Origin: CAVVZJ01 sp963752755
Lineage (GTDB): Bacteria > Planctomycetota > Planctomycetia > Isosphaerales > Isosphaeraceae
NCBI GenBank assembly: GCA_963752755.1
Contig: CAVVZJ010000011.1
Span: 690,202-754,201, forward strand
Reading direction: 5' to 3'
Length of the DNA: 64,000 bases
The position numbers and the translations under genes are program-made. Below the pieces are notes generated by a model. That model ran no database searches. It was not told where the DNA came from and saw nothing but the letters and a program-made list of their open reading frames with translations. This document shows positions 1 to 8,875 of the stretch, in pieces. Each line of letters opens with the position of its first letter. The stretch's first letter is position 1.

Positions 1-797
1 ACCAAGCTCAACATGCTCGGCTATCGCCTCTCCAAGGTGGCCAAGTGCCGCCCCCAAAAAGAGTCCCGCAGACCGATGCCATCTTCGAGCAACTGAAGGT
101 GGTCAACCCCGAGGCGGACCGGGCCAGGGACACCCTGCGGGTCTCGATCGACGCCAAGGCGACGGTGAATGTCGGCCCGTTCTCACGCCGGGGCCGGAGC
201 CGGACCGGCACGAAGGCGGTGGATCACGACTTCAAGCCCGAGGCGACCCTGACCCCCTTCGGCATCTTCCGGCCCGAGCCCGACGACCTCTGGCTGTCCA
301 TGGCCCGGTCGAAGGTCACCAGCGACTTCATCGCCGATCGCCTGGAGCCGTGGTGGGAGGGCGTCCGGCTGCGGTTCCTGCACGTCAAGACGCTGGTGAT
401 CAACCTGGACAACGGCCCGGAGAACCACAGCCGGCGGAGCCCGTTCCTCAAGCGGATCGGGGGCTTCGCCCGCAAGTACCGCCTGGCGGTGCAGTTGGCG
501 GACGACCCGCCGTATCACAGCGAGGACAACCCGATCGAGCGGTGCTTTGGCATCCTGGAGATGCACGGGAACGGCTCGCTGCTGGACTCGGTGGAGGCGG
601 TGTTGGGCTTCGCCCGGTCGATGACCTGGAAAGGGAAGCACCCGGTGGTCAGCGTGGTGGAGACGACCTACGCCACGGGGGTGAAGCTGACGCCGGGGGC
701 GATGGAGGCCTTGGAGGCCGAGGTGATCCGCCTGCCCTCGCTTGAGAAGTGGTTCGTGAAGATCCCCCGCAAGCGAGGCAGGCCACGGAAGACATAG
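1..797 (+). pseudogene. ISAzo13-family transposase, 5'-truncated and frameshifted
   Basis: DDE transposase of the ISAzo13 type (Rhodopirellula-type DDE domain), cut off by the window start. The three acidic positions are visible: D in SIDAKATV, D in NLDNGPEN and E in NPIERCFGILE. The first 18 or so codons, reading LGYRLSKVAKCRPQK, are in frame 1. The rest, from PQTDAIFEQ to the stop at 795-797, is in frame 3. The switch is at the run of five A at 56-60. One extra A would restore a continuous protein, so one base has been lost there by mutation or by base-calling. A GTG at 45 could be called as a start, but it would discard conserved N-terminal residues. The element's right end was not identified. 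Confidence 0.85.
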
Positions 798-881
798 CTT
801 CTTTCAGGTGCCTAATCAGTTACCTCAGGTCGAACCGCCAGGACCCGATCACAGCAGCGAGCGGGGTGTCTGCGAAAAGAA

Positions 882-977
882 CGGGAGCGGATGGGAATCG
901 AACCCACCTGCGACCTGTCGCCAGGCCGCACAGCGGTTTTGAAGACCGAGGGGGGCACCAGCCCGCCGAACGCTCCC
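882..977 (-). tRNA. selC: tRNA-Sec (anticodon TCA)
   Basis: Selenocysteine tRNA of 96 nt. The acceptor stem GGGAGCG pairs with CGCTCCC. The anticodon stem CGGT/ACCG encloses the loop CTTCAAA, with the TCA anticodon at plus positions 940-942. The variable arm is long, TGCGGCCTG paired with CAGGTCGCA, which is diagnostic of tRNA-Sec. The T arm reads GTGGG-TTCGATT-CCCAT. The D arm is extended and GC-rich. No CCA is encoded. Its presence implies that the cell can decode UGA as selenocysteine, provided selA/selB/selD are elsewhere; none is in this window. Open reading frames drawn across it are not genes. Confidence 0.93.
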
Positions 978-1377
978 GGAAAGCCTCAAGTCCGGAGAGA
1001 CCGCTTCACTCCTCGTTGTGTTGCCTGGAATTGAAATGGCGGCTCCGACTCCAGGCGCCAGCCCGGTGTTTAGGCGGCGTGGCCGCGGCAATTGAAGGCC
1101 ACGGACGTCTCACTCTTGACGAGCGATTCTACCGCGAGGCGTCCTGCCCGCAAAGCCCCTCGCAAGATGGTGGAGGACCGCAGGGAAACGGATTGCTCCT
1201 GGCTTGAATCCTCTCACCGTCCGGTCGCGAACTCCATGGAGACTGAGATTTTACGCGCTCGGCGCACCGCAATGAGGGGCTCGCGACCGCCCCCCTGAAT
1301 GCTCGCCAGATCGGTAGCGTCGAGCGGAATTGGTGGTGGACGGAGGCCGGTGCACGAGGTGGACTGCCGACCATCGA
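978..1377. other. no gene seen between tRNA-Sec and the exported protein
   Basis: About 400 bp. No open frame here has recognisable protein character. The segment next to 978 must hold the tRNA-Sec promoter on the minus strand, but no clear -35/-10 pair was found. Confidence 0.4.
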
Positions 1378-1770
1378 CTAGCGGGCCGGGACGCCTCCCA
1401 TGACCGCGATCGCTCCCGCCCCGCCGAGCGCCGCGGGTGTCGTCCCAACGCTCGCGGAACGCGCACCGACCGATCGCCGGTAACTCATCCCTCCCCTACT
1501 ATATCCACCCCCGCCATATCCCCGGGAACCATGATGTTGCAACGGATTGAGATAATTCGAGGAGATCGATTTGTTGGCGTGGAGGCCAGAGGTGTAGTTT
1601 GTGGCCACATGATGCGATACCACAGGTGCTCGGTAAGGAGTGAAGAACCCTTGCTCGACGACGGTTGGATACCCCGACGGATGGGCATAATTCTGAGCCC
1701 GTGCCGGCGTGGTGATGAGAACCAGCAGGAGTGTGATTCCGAGGAAGGCGCCACGAGGAATGGTCAGCAT
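1378..1770 (-). CDS. small exported Gly/Ser/Tyr-rich hypothetical protein
   Basis: Protein of 130 residues. It starts with a convincing signal peptide: MLTIPRGAF, then a Leu/Ile/Val-rich stretch, then an ARA-QN type signal peptidase I site near residue 25. The mature part is low-complexity and rich in His, Tyr, Ser and Gly, including a GYGGGGYSRGG segment, and ends in Ala/Gly-rich sequence. No enzymatic motif is visible and I do not recognise the family. The ATG at 1770 is chosen because it gives the complete signal peptide; no strong ribosome binding site precedes it. It stands alone. A hairpin-forming inverted repeat lies about 130-190 bp upstream of its start. Confidence 0.6.
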   Translation of the reverse strand: MLTIPRGAFLGITLLLVLITTPARAQNYAHPSGYPTVVEQGFFTPYRAPVVSHHVATNYTSGLHANKSISSNYLNPLQHHGSRGYGGGGYSRGGMSYRRSVGARSASVGTTPAALGGAGAIAVMGGVPAR

Positions 1771-1899
1771 GGACGGGGCCCCTGGATGGTTGTGAGGGAA
1801 GTGAAGGCGAACGGGGCCTCGGCGGACCGTTCGAGGGGGACCTTCATGCTCAGATCGATTTTATCCGCTCCCGTGTGGATGGATCAAGAAGGGTACGGG

Positions 1900-1956
1900 A
1901 ATAATCGGCTTCTCTGGTGGAAAGGGTTTCGCTTTCACAGCCCGAAGCCGATTATT
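1900..1956. repeat. 13-bp inverted repeat forming a long hairpin
   Basis: AATAATCGGCTTC at 1900-1912 is repeated inverted as GAAGCCGATTATT at 1944-1956. A second, inner pairing (GTGGAAAG with CTTTCAC) lies within the loop. It sits upstream of the leftward exported-protein gene and is followed on the plus strand by TCTTTC. It could be an attenuator, a terminator remnant or an operator; the sequence does not decide. Confidence 0.5.
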
Positions 1957-2083
1957 TCTTTCAAGAAACAAACCAAAAATAATCCTTCTCGACACGATCG
2001 CTTAGAATCGTCATTTTCTGGTGGACGGTCCGGGTGTCGAGCCGACTTCCGTAGGACTGAGATCCTGATAAACTCAGGAGACT

Positions 2084-2099
2084 CTCCGGAAAGCCGGAG
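2084..2099. repeat. small perfect hairpin
   Basis: CTCCGG-AAAG-CCGGAG, a six-base-pair stem with a tetraloop. It lies about 60 bp upstream of the extended -10 promoter at 2158-2166. Function unknown. Confidence 0.35.
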
Positions 2100-2157
2100 A
2101 TTCACCGCATTCGTCTCCTCGAAACCTCGCCCCATCGGCTGCAATGTCGCAATCGTG

Positions 2158-2166
2158 TGCTATAAT
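2158..2166 (+). promoter_or_regulatory. extended -10 promoter element, copy A
   Basis: TGCTATAAT is a consensus extended -10 box (TGnTATAAT). The same element with the same downstream block occurs at 50451. The IS21 element inserted exactly here: the target duplication TATAA (2161-2165 and 4673-4677) is part of the -10 box. No good -35 is visible, as is usual for extended -10 promoters. Confidence 0.45.
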
Positions 2167-2230
2167 GTGAACGGCGGTCGGAAAACGTAGCGCGGGGCGG
2201 CTGAAAAACGGAGCGCCCGGTCAGTCCAGG

Positions 2231-3024
2231 CTACTTCTCCCCCGATTCCGTGTCGATCACCTCACCCTGCCGCCTACGGCGGGCCTCCCTCAGCCGGTAG
2301 CTCTCCCGGCCGGTCTCGAGGATCGTGCAGCGGTGGGTGAGCCGGTCGAGGGTCGCCCCCGTCAGCCGCTCGCTGCCCAGCACCTCCGTCCACTCCTCGA
2401 ACGGCAGGTTCGTGGTCACGATCACGCTCGACCGCTCGTACGCCGTGCCGATCACATCGAAGAGCAGCTCCGCCCCCACCTTGCTGGCCGGCACGTACCC
2501 CAGCTCGTCGAGCACCAGGAGGTCGAGCTTCCGCAGCTGGGTCCGCAGCCGTGCCAGCTGCCGCTCCTCCCGGGCCTCCAGCAACAGCGTGGCCAGCTCC
2601 GTCACGCGGAAGAACCGCACCCGCTTGCCCCGGGCGCACGCCTCGGCGGCCAGCGCCGTGGCCAGGTGCGTCTTCCCGGTCCCGCTCCCGCCGATCAGCA
2701 GGATGTTCTCACGGCGTTCGATGTATTCGCACCTCATCAGTTCGAGGACCAGCGGCTTGTTCACCGACGGCACGGCCGTGAAGTCGAACCCCTCGAGGCT
2801 CTTGAGCGTGGGGAACCGCGCCGCCTTCAGCCGCCGCTCCGCCGCCCGTCGCTCGCGGTCCAGCAGCTCCAGCTCGCAGAGCTGCAGCAGGAACCCCAGG
2901 TGGTCGACGTTCTCCCGGGCGCACCGGGCCGCCACTTCTCGCACTCGGCGGTCATCGTCGGCAGCCTCAGCGCCTTGAGGTGGTGCTTCAGCAGCACCGT
3001 GCTCCTGGTCTCCAGCTTCTTCAT
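2231..3024 (-). CDS. istB: IS21 helper ATPase IstB, frame broken near its N terminus
   Basis: DnaC/IstB-like AAA+ ATPase that assists the IstA transposase. The Walker A motif GGSGTGKT and Walker B region DLLVLDELGY are intact. The natural start is the ATG at 3022-3024, which overlaps the istA stop (ATGA). It gives MKKLETRSTVLLKHHLKALR, as expected for the family. After about 26 codons that frame runs out, and the remainder (VAARCAREN to the stop at 2231) continues in the -1 frame near 2945. One missing G in AAGTGG would explain it. A GTG at 2944 could start a shortened 237-residue protein that keeps the whole ATPase core. Usual family length is about 250-265. Confidence 0.85.
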
Positions 3025-4526
3025 GACGCCACCTCCGCCGCCAGGCTCGCGTAGGCCGACAGGTCGGGCGCCGGCACGGTGACCGCCTTGAGGTGCGGGC
3101 GGCCGTCGAGGCAGAACAGCCCGACCGGTTGTTCCCGGCGGTGCTCCAGGATCAGCCGCACGGCGTCGGCGTCGGCGACGCCCAGCTCCAGGGCCGCCTC
3201 CACGGCCCGCGTCAGCTCCGCCAGGCCGGCATGCTCCAGCAGCCGCAGGACCTTGATGAACGGCCGCGTGCCCGGCGTGCCGAACTCGGCCTCCAGCCGC
3301 CGCCGCAACACGCCGAAGCAGACCGGCAGCTCCCAGCCCGCCAGCGGCGCCGCGAAGTCGAAGGCCCCCGGCTTGCGCTCCAGCAACGCCAGGTAGTGCA
3401 CCGGCTCGTAGAAGACGCCCTCGCGGCCCCAGCGGCGGCGGTGAGTCGCCACCACGCTCTCGCCGACGACGATGCGGACCGTGTCGACGGTCCCGATGGC
3501 CGTGACCCGGTGGTGGGCGAACTGCGTCGGCACCGAGTAGTCGTTGGTGTCGAAGCGGACCAGCGACAGCGAGTCGGCCCAGGTCGGCTCGACCCGCGCC
3601 GCGACGAAGGCCTCGCCCGGCAGCGGCAGCAGCGCCGCACGCTCCTCGGTCAGCAGCTCGGCCTTGGTCGCCGGCTTGCCCCGCAGCCGGCGTGAGAGGT
3701 CCGCCCGGCAGTCGGCCTCGAGCCGGGCATTGAGCCCCTCCAGGCCGCCATGGAGCACCGGGACGGGGACGAGGAAGTTGCGGCGGGCGAAGCCGACGAG
3801 CGTCTCGACGTGCCCCTTCTCGTTGGGCCGCCGCACCAGGCAGAAGTGGCCCTCGAAGAGGTAGTGACTCTTGAGCCGGAGGAACTCGCCGGTGACCTTG
3901 CGGTCGCGGCTGCCGGTGATCCTGGCCACGGCGATCTTGGAGTTGTCGTAGCTGATACGACGCGGGACGCCGCCGAGGAAGGCGAAGGCGCGGACGTGGC
4001 CCTCGAGGAACGCCTCGGTGCACTCGCGTGGGAAGGCCTGGCAGTAGATCGCGTCGGAGTACGGCAGGGTCAGGACGAAGACGGCCACCTTGGTCGGCCG
4101 GCCGTCGAGCGTGACCTGGGCCTCGCCGAAGTCGACCTGGGCCTCGCCGGGCGGGTGGGTCAGCGGGACGAAGACCTCGGTGTGGGTGCGGCGCCAGGCC
4201 CGCACGGCGTCCTTGACGATCGTCAGGCCGCCGGTGTAGCCGTGCTCGTCCCGCAGCCGCTCGCAGAGGCGTTTGGCGGTGTGCCGCTGCTTCCTGGGGG
4301 CCTTGCGGTCCTCCTCGAGGATCTGATGGAGGACCGGCAGGAAGGGGTCGAGCTTGGGGCGGGGTCGGGGCGTGGCCCGGCGATAGCCCGGGGGCTCGGG
4401 ATGGCGGAGGATCTTGGTGAGCGTGTCCCAGTGGATGTCGAATTCGCGGCAAGCGGCGCGCTTGCCCAGGCCGTCGACGAGGACGCGACGGCGGATCTCA
4501 GCCCAGTTCTCCATGTCGGTAAACAC
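3021..4526 (-). CDS. istA: IS21 transposase IstA
   Basis: Intact 501-residue transposase. An N-terminal helix-turn-helix region (CREFDIHWDTLTKILRH) binds the element ends. The integrase-type DDE core shows D in QVDFGEAQV, D in SYDNSK and E in NEKGHVETL. The C-terminal part is typical of IstA. Its stop overlaps the istB start by ATGA, so the two are translationally coupled. Unlike most genes in the window it has no frame change, which fits a recent arrival. Confidence 0.95.
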   Translation of the reverse strand: MFTDMENWAEIRRRVLVDGLGKRAACREFDIHWDTLTKILRHPEPPGYRRATPRPRPKLDPFLPVLHQILEEDRKAPRKQRHTAKRLCERLRDEHGYTGGLTIVKDAVRAWRRTHTEVFVPLTHPPGEAQVDFGEAQVTLDGRPTKVAVFVLTLPYSDAIYCQAFPRECTEAFLEGHVRAFAFLGGVPRRISYDNSKIAVARITGSRDRKVTGEFLRLKSHYLFEGHFCLVRRPNEKGHVETLVGFARRNFLVPVPVLHGGLEGLNARLEADCRADLSRRLRGKPATKAELLTEERAALLPLPGEAFVAARVEPTWADSLSLVRFDTNDYSVPTQFAHHRVTAIGTVDTVRIVVGESVVATHRRRWGREGVFYEPVHYLALLERKPGAFDFAAPLAGWELPVCFGVLRRRLEAEFGTPGTRPFIKVLRLLEHAGLAELTRAVEAALELGVADADAVRLILEHRREQPVGLFCLDGRPHLKAVTVPAPDLSAYASLAAEVAS

Positions 4527-4677
4527 CCATGTACCTCGCGAGGTCGAGTCAGGGATGGGGTGGAGCCACCCTCAAGCCTGGCCCGGTCTCCACGAGGGGA
4601 GCCATGGGCGCTACGTTTTTCGACCGCCCGCCGGTCACCGCCCCGCGCTACGTTTTTCGGCCGCCGTTCACATATAA

Positions 4678-4790
4678 TTAACACTGCTTCGCGGACGCTT
4701 CTGATTCGCAATCGGAGGCCCCGTCCTGGCATGTCGTCGCGGCGCTGACGGCGCGTCCTCGTCGCCGAACGAACTTCACAATGGGCAAAA
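4678..4790 (+). ncRNA. candidate transcribed element, copy A (split from its promoter by IS21)
   Basis: Joined to 2151-2165 across the IS21 insertion, this forms a block of about 121 bp. It aligns end to end with 50451-50570 at almost the same length. Both copies begin with TGCTATAAT, contain a GC-rich hairpin-forming middle, and end in a nearly identical stretch, CGCCGAACGAACTTC followed by AATGG/AAAAT-like sequence. No protein frame is shared. Conservation of the promoter box, length and tail suggests a small RNA or leader family. It could also be a leftover of a repeated mobile end. Confidence 0.35.
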
Positions 4791-5138
4791 TAGATGTGGT
4801 AATCTGCTGCTGATTAAAGAGTTGGGTTGTGACTCCTGGCGCCAGAAGAAGCGTCCCCTCGGTGGCCTCACGTCGTCTCGGAGGCGTCCCAGCGCGTTGC
4901 CGAGGTGTTCCGGGACCATCCGAAGTCTTTCTGGATGGCAAAACAAAGCGGACTCGACGTCGGACCCGGAATCCATGAGCCTGTTCGCAACTCCAAAGCA
5001 GGACGATTCTCCCACCTTCCCGGTGAGCCTCAGAGGATTCTGATCTGACGAACTTCAGGGCCACTTCTGCCGGCAAGGAGTCACTTCCCGGTGATTCTCT
5101 GGCCATCGATCACGGCGAGGTTAGGTTAAAAAAGGTTA
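4791..5138. other. no gene seen
   Basis: About 350 bp with short frames only and no recognisable protein. It separates the split repeat element from the 28-bp inverted repeat. Confidence 0.4.
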
Positions 5139-5310
5139 GGCTCATGATGGATTCCGGGGTGGTGGCCCCCTGATGTTGGCCGTAAGCCATTGCAGGAAAG
5201 GCGTTTAATCACCCAGAAGGCAAGAGCCTCGCCCCCGAGCCGTAAATCGCTTCCTCAAGAGAAGTTACGACGAGATCGCCGAGCCACCACCCCGGAATCC
5301 ATCATGAGCC
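5139..5310. repeat. 172-bp element bounded by 28-bp perfect inverted repeats (MITE-like)
   Basis: The arm at 5139-5166 (starting GGCTCATGATGGATTCCGGG) is perfectly complementary to 5283-5310. The 116-bp interior has no coding capacity. No clear target duplication was found. The right arm ends 8 bp before the ATG at 5319 of an IS4-like transposase gene, so it could be a miniature inverted-repeat element or a long hairpin in that gene's leader. Confidence 0.7.
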
Positions 5311-5483
5311 ATTGAAAAATGCTGACAGAGGTCTCTCAAGCGATTTCCTCTACGGAGAATCGCTCTAGTTTTACAGCAGCAGCAAATCCGCGGTGTTTCT
5401 GGTAACATCGAATCATAGGGAACTGAACATGCGAGGACCGGCCGGCCCGTCGCCCCAACACCTCATGTCGGGAGGGAGCCTCC

Positions 5484-6883
5484 ATGACACCGGACGACGT
5501 GCGCGCCGCGGCCGAGCGACTGGTCGACTTCCACGAGCGGTTCGCCCCGCTCTTCGGTAAGGAGCAGGCTCAGGACCATGCCTATGACTACGTCAAGGGC
5601 CTGATGGTCTGCCCCGACCGCAAGAGCGTCGAGCCGATCGCCCTCCTGGTCGGCCACGGCGATGTCTCGGGCCTCCAGAAGTTCATCAACAGCGCCCCCT
5701 GGCAGTACGACGACGTCCAGGCTGAACTCCAGGCCGTCTTCGACGGCGAGCTGGTCCCCTCGGCGGCCGGGTCGCCCGCCGGCGTCGTCGGTGTCATCGA
5801 CGAGTCGGCCTTCGCCAAGCAGGGCGTACACTCCGCGGGCGTGGCCCGGCAGCACAACGGCCGGCTCGGCAAGGAAGACAACTGCCAGGTCGGCGTCTTC
5901 CTCGTCGGCGTTACCCCCGCGGGGGCCGCGCTGTTGGACCACCGGCTCTACCTGCCCAAGCCCTGGTGCGAGGACACGCCTGAGGCCCGGGCGCGGCGCG
6001 GCAAGGCGCACATCCCCGAGGACGTGACCTTCCGGCCCAAGGCCCGGATCGCTGCCGAACTGGTCCGCGGGGTCGTCGTGCTCGGTCAGACGCGACTGGA
6101 CTGGGTGGTCGCCGACGAGGAGTACGGCAAGGCCGGGCACTTCCACGAGGCGATGGACGAGTTGGAGCAGCGGTACGTGGTCGAGGTGCCGGTGACGACG
6201 ACCGTCTGGACCGAGGACCCGGCCGGGTGCGTGCCGGCGTACGGCGGCCGGGGCCAGCCGCCGAAGCGCCCGACACGGGAGGGTGTGAAGTCCGTGGCCG
6301 CGGTAGCCGCGGGGCTGCCCGCCGAAGCCTGGCAGACCCTGAAGGTGCGCGAAGGGGCGTGCGGGCCGCTGGTGTTCGAGTTCGCGGCGGTGCGGGTGTG
6401 GGCGATGCGCGACCAGAAGCCGGGGCCACCGGTGTGGCTGCTGATCCGCCGGTCGCTGGAGGCGATCCCCGAGGTCAAGTACTACATCTCCAACGGCGGG
6501 GCCGAGACGCCCTTGAAGGTCCTGGCGTTGGTCGCCTGCACGCGCCACCGAGTGGAGGAATACTTCGGCGAGGCCAAGACGTACCTGGGGATGGCGCAGT
6601 ACGAGACGCGGGCGTACGTGGGGTGGCACCATCACATGGCGCTGGTGGCGGTGGCGCACCTGTTCGTGACGTTGACGCGTCTGCGTCTGAAAAAAAGTCG
6701 AAGGGCCTGACGCTGGACCGGGCGGTGCGGCTGTTGAGGTCGGCGTTCTCCGAGGCGGAACTGACCGTGGAGAAGGCGATCGCCCTGATGGACTACCACG
6801 AGGGGCGGAACAGGATCGCCAAGGCCTCACATGACAAGGCCTGGCACGCCAGGCACGAGGGCGTGAAATACCTGCTGCTGTAA
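5484..6883 (+). CDS. IS701-family transposase with a -1 frame change at an A7 run
   Basis: DDE_5-superfamily transposase. The acidic residues appear in VIDESAFAKQG, VVADEEYG and VEEYFGEAKTYLG. The first frame (408 residues) stops at 6710. The C-terminal part, from KKSKGLTLDRAVRLLRS to LLL at 6883, is in the -1 frame. The switch falls in CTGAAAAAAAGTCG near 6688-6697, a run of seven A. This may be programmed slippage, as in several IS families, or a one-base loss. The start at 5484 has a ribosome binding site (GGGAGG) just upstream. The natural stop TAA (6881-6883) is the target duplication of the IS5 insertion. Confidence 0.85.
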
Positions 6884-7821
6884 GAGGCTATCCGGTAATT
6901 GATTTCCGTTTTTCCCTGGGATACTTGAAGGGAACCGGCTTCTTCGTTTGATCAGGTTTCAAAATTATAAGCATTCGATGAATCGAACTGACCTGGATCA
7001 TTGCCGCGCTCGATTCGGGCGACCTTTCGTAGTCCCGGCTGTGTCGGCGATACCGCCCCAGCCAGGCGAAGCTCCGCTCCACCACCCAGCGACGGTGCAA
7101 CAGCACGAACCCCTGCGCACCGACAGGTCGCTCCACCACCTCAATCACGTAGCCGGCTCCCGTCTTCTTCAACCAGGACTCCAGCGCATGATTGTGGTAC
7201 TTCTGGTCGGCCCACAACTTCGCCAACCGAGTGCGGTGCTCGGTGGTCAGTCGGCCCAAGACCTCCGGGGCCGCCGTGCCGTCGTCGGCCGAGGCCGCCG
7301 TGACCATCACGACCAGCAGCAAACCCAACGTGTCCACGATGATGTGACGCTTCGTCCCCCGGATCTTCTGGCCGCCGTCGTACCCCCGCACGCCCCCGAT
7401 CTCCGTCCCCTTGACGGTCTGGCTGTCGATGCTCCCGGCACTGGGGTTCGGATCACGCCCGGCGGCCTGACGCACCTCTTGTCGCAGGGCATCGTTGATC
7501 CGCTGCCAGGTGCCGTCGGCCCGCCACTGCTGGAAGTAGTCGTGGACGGTGCTCCGGGCCGGCAGGTCATGGGGCAGCATGTCCCACTGGCAGCCGCTGC
7601 GGTTGAGGTAGAAGATGGCGTTGAGCACCTCCCGGATCTCGACCTCCCGGGGTCGTCCCACGCGGCTGACGGGGATCAGCGGCTCGATGATCTGCCACTG
7701 CTCGTCGGTGAGGTCGGAGGGATAGGGCTTTCGCATCGGGGTGTGCTCCATCGTTGGTGTAACTCGCGGACCTCCTGACTTGGTAAGAGTTTACAAACTC
7801 TGAGGATTACCGGATAGCCTC
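6884..7821 (-). mobile_element. IS5-family element inserted at the end of IS701
   Basis: 938-bp element with inverted ends GAGGCTATCCGGTAAT (from 6884) and ATTACCGGATAGCCTC (to 7821). It is flanked by a 3-bp target duplication TAA at 6881-6883 and 7822-7824, typical of the TNA-targeting IS5 subgroups. The insertion took the TAA stop codon of the IS701 transposase as its target. Confidence 0.92.
6888..7736 (-). CDS. IS5-family transposase, intact
   Basis: 282-residue transposase. An N-terminal DUF4096-like segment (LTDEQWQIIEPLIP) is followed by a DDE_Tnp_1 core with D in SIDSQTVKG, D in LWADQKYHN and E in VVERSFAWLGRYRR. The ATG at 7736 is preferred over the one at 7751 because a GGAG lies 8 bases before it. 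The stop TAG lies inside the terminal repeat. A truncated relative is at 18566-19113. Confidence 0.92.
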   Translation of the reverse strand: MRKPYPSDLTDEQWQIIEPLIPVSRVGRPREVEIREVLNAIFYLNRSGCQWDMLPHDLPARSTVHDYFQQWRADGTWQRINDALRQEVRQAAGRDPNPSAGSIDSQTVKGTEIGGVRGYDGGQKIRGTKRHIIVDTLGLLLVVMVTAASADDGTAAPEVLGRLTTEHRTRLAKLWADQKYHNHALESWLKKTGAGYVIEVVERPVGAQGFVLLHRRWVVERSFAWLGRYRRHSRDYERSPESSAAMIQVSSIHRMLIILKPDQTKKPVPFKYPREKRKSITG

Positions 7822-8875
7822 TAAAACTAGGGCAAATCTGGCTTTTCGTACACCCTCTGAGACCGGGGCCGGCCCAGGCCGCCGAGCCGCTGGTCGCGCT
7901 GCACCGCCGGGTCCTGGCCGTCGACGGCACCTTCCTCAAAGCGGCCGCCGCTGTCGTTTGGGCGATCCGCCGTCGAGGGAGTAAAACCGGCGCACGACTC
8001 GACTTTCATCTCGACGTCGAGACCTGGCTGCCGGAACTGCTGGTCATCCCCAATGACCGCGAGGGCGCGGCGAAGACCGCTCAAGATACGATCACGGCCG
8101 GGGCCATTCATCTCTACGATCGGGGCATCTTCAGCTTCGATCTGATCGCGGCGCATGCCCCCAAGACGGCCGATTTCGTGATGCGAATCCGCGAGCCGGG
8201 GCCGCGCTGCCCGAAACTCGAAACCGCCGAAACGCGCGAACTCACTCCAGAAGCCCGGGGCGCGGGCGTCACGAGCGATCGCCTGGTGCCGCCTGGTGGG
8301 CTCGGACCATCGCAGACCGCCGGATCTGGTCCTGCGCGCGGTGGTGATCATCCCCGCGGACGACCCTGAGAATCCGGTCTATCTGCTGACGACGTTGCTC
8401 GACCTCGACGCGTCGATCATCGGGCTCTTGTACCGGCATCGCTGGCAGATCGAGCTGTTCTTCCGCTGGTTGAAGTCGTACGCCCGGTTCGACCACCTGA
8501 TCAGCCACAACCGCGAGGGTGTGCTGCTGAACTTCTACGTGACCGTGATCGGCGTGACGCTGATGTATCTTCACATGGGCCATCGTCCCAGCAAATATCT
8601 GTTCCTCATGATGGGGATGGTGGCGAACGGATCGGCGACGCTGGAGGAGGTCATGCCGATCCTTCGGGAACGGGAACGACAGTGCAAGATGCAGCGTGAT
8701 CGTGTCGCGCGGAAGCGTACCGAAAGACCGAAGTGAGCGATCCAGGCCAGTCCGCGCTCTGCGGCCGAGGTCGCGCCGCTGCAAGCGCCGCGCTCGCCCA
8801 CGAAACGACAGGAGACGACCACCAGCCCCTTCAATTCGTCGTGCTTGCGGATGACCCAACAAGGGGACCCCCTCC

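Larger units (their letters stand above)
2166..4672 (-). mobile_element. complete IS21-family insertion sequence
   Basis: Element of about 2.5 kb carrying istA and istB. The ends are near-identical inverted repeats starting TGTGAACGGCGG and extending about 35 bp (2166-2200, and the complement at the right end). Inside each end a second motif, close to CGGnnGAAAAACG(T/G)AGCGCCC, is repeated, as expected for IS21 transposase binding sites. The 5-bp target duplication TATAA flanks the element at 2161-2165 and 4673-4677. Intact ends and a perfect duplication indicate a recent insertion. Confidence 0.93.
5369..7826 (+). mobile_element. IS701-family element, interrupted by IS5 at its last bases
   Basis: The terminal inverted repeat reads TTTTACAGCAGCAG at the left (from 5369) and its complement at the right. 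The flanking duplication CTAG is at 5365-5368 and 7827-7830, as expected for IS701. The right end is split: the element runs to 6883, is interrupted by IS5 (6884-7821, with TAA duplicated), and finishes with AA at 7825-7826. Confidence 0.85.
5319..8736 (+). pseudogene. IS4-like transposase gene split by IS701 (which itself carries IS5)
   Basis: The 5' piece is 5319-5368 and the 3' piece is 7831-8736. With the inserted DNA and one copy of CTAG removed, the frame from ATG 5319 (MLTEVSQAISSTENRS) runs on into RANLAFRTPS across the junction. The 3' piece holds the catalytic core: D in VLAVDGTFLK, D in IHLYDRGIF and E in YRHRWQIELFFRWLKSY. Further frame changes occur near 7860 and 8290, the latter at a near-tandem GCCTGGTG repeat. 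The gene is dead. That the 5' piece belongs to the same gene is an inference from frame continuity. Confidence 0.7.

Noticed and set aside
849..1091. Short protein frames across 849-1091
   Set aside because: They run through the tRNA-Sec gene and show no protein-like composition.
2827..4452. 541-codon open frame antisense-like to istA
   Set aside because: Arg/Pro/Ala-rich shadow of istA in another frame, typical of high-GC DNA; only its last codons coincide with the true istB start.
3750..4748. 332-codon plus-strand frame opposite istA
   Set aside because: Complementary-strand shadow of a clear transposase; no start signal or family.
5141..5173. Tiny ATG-to-TGA frame inside the 28-bp inverted repeat
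   Set aside because: Only nine codons; better explained by the repeat itself.
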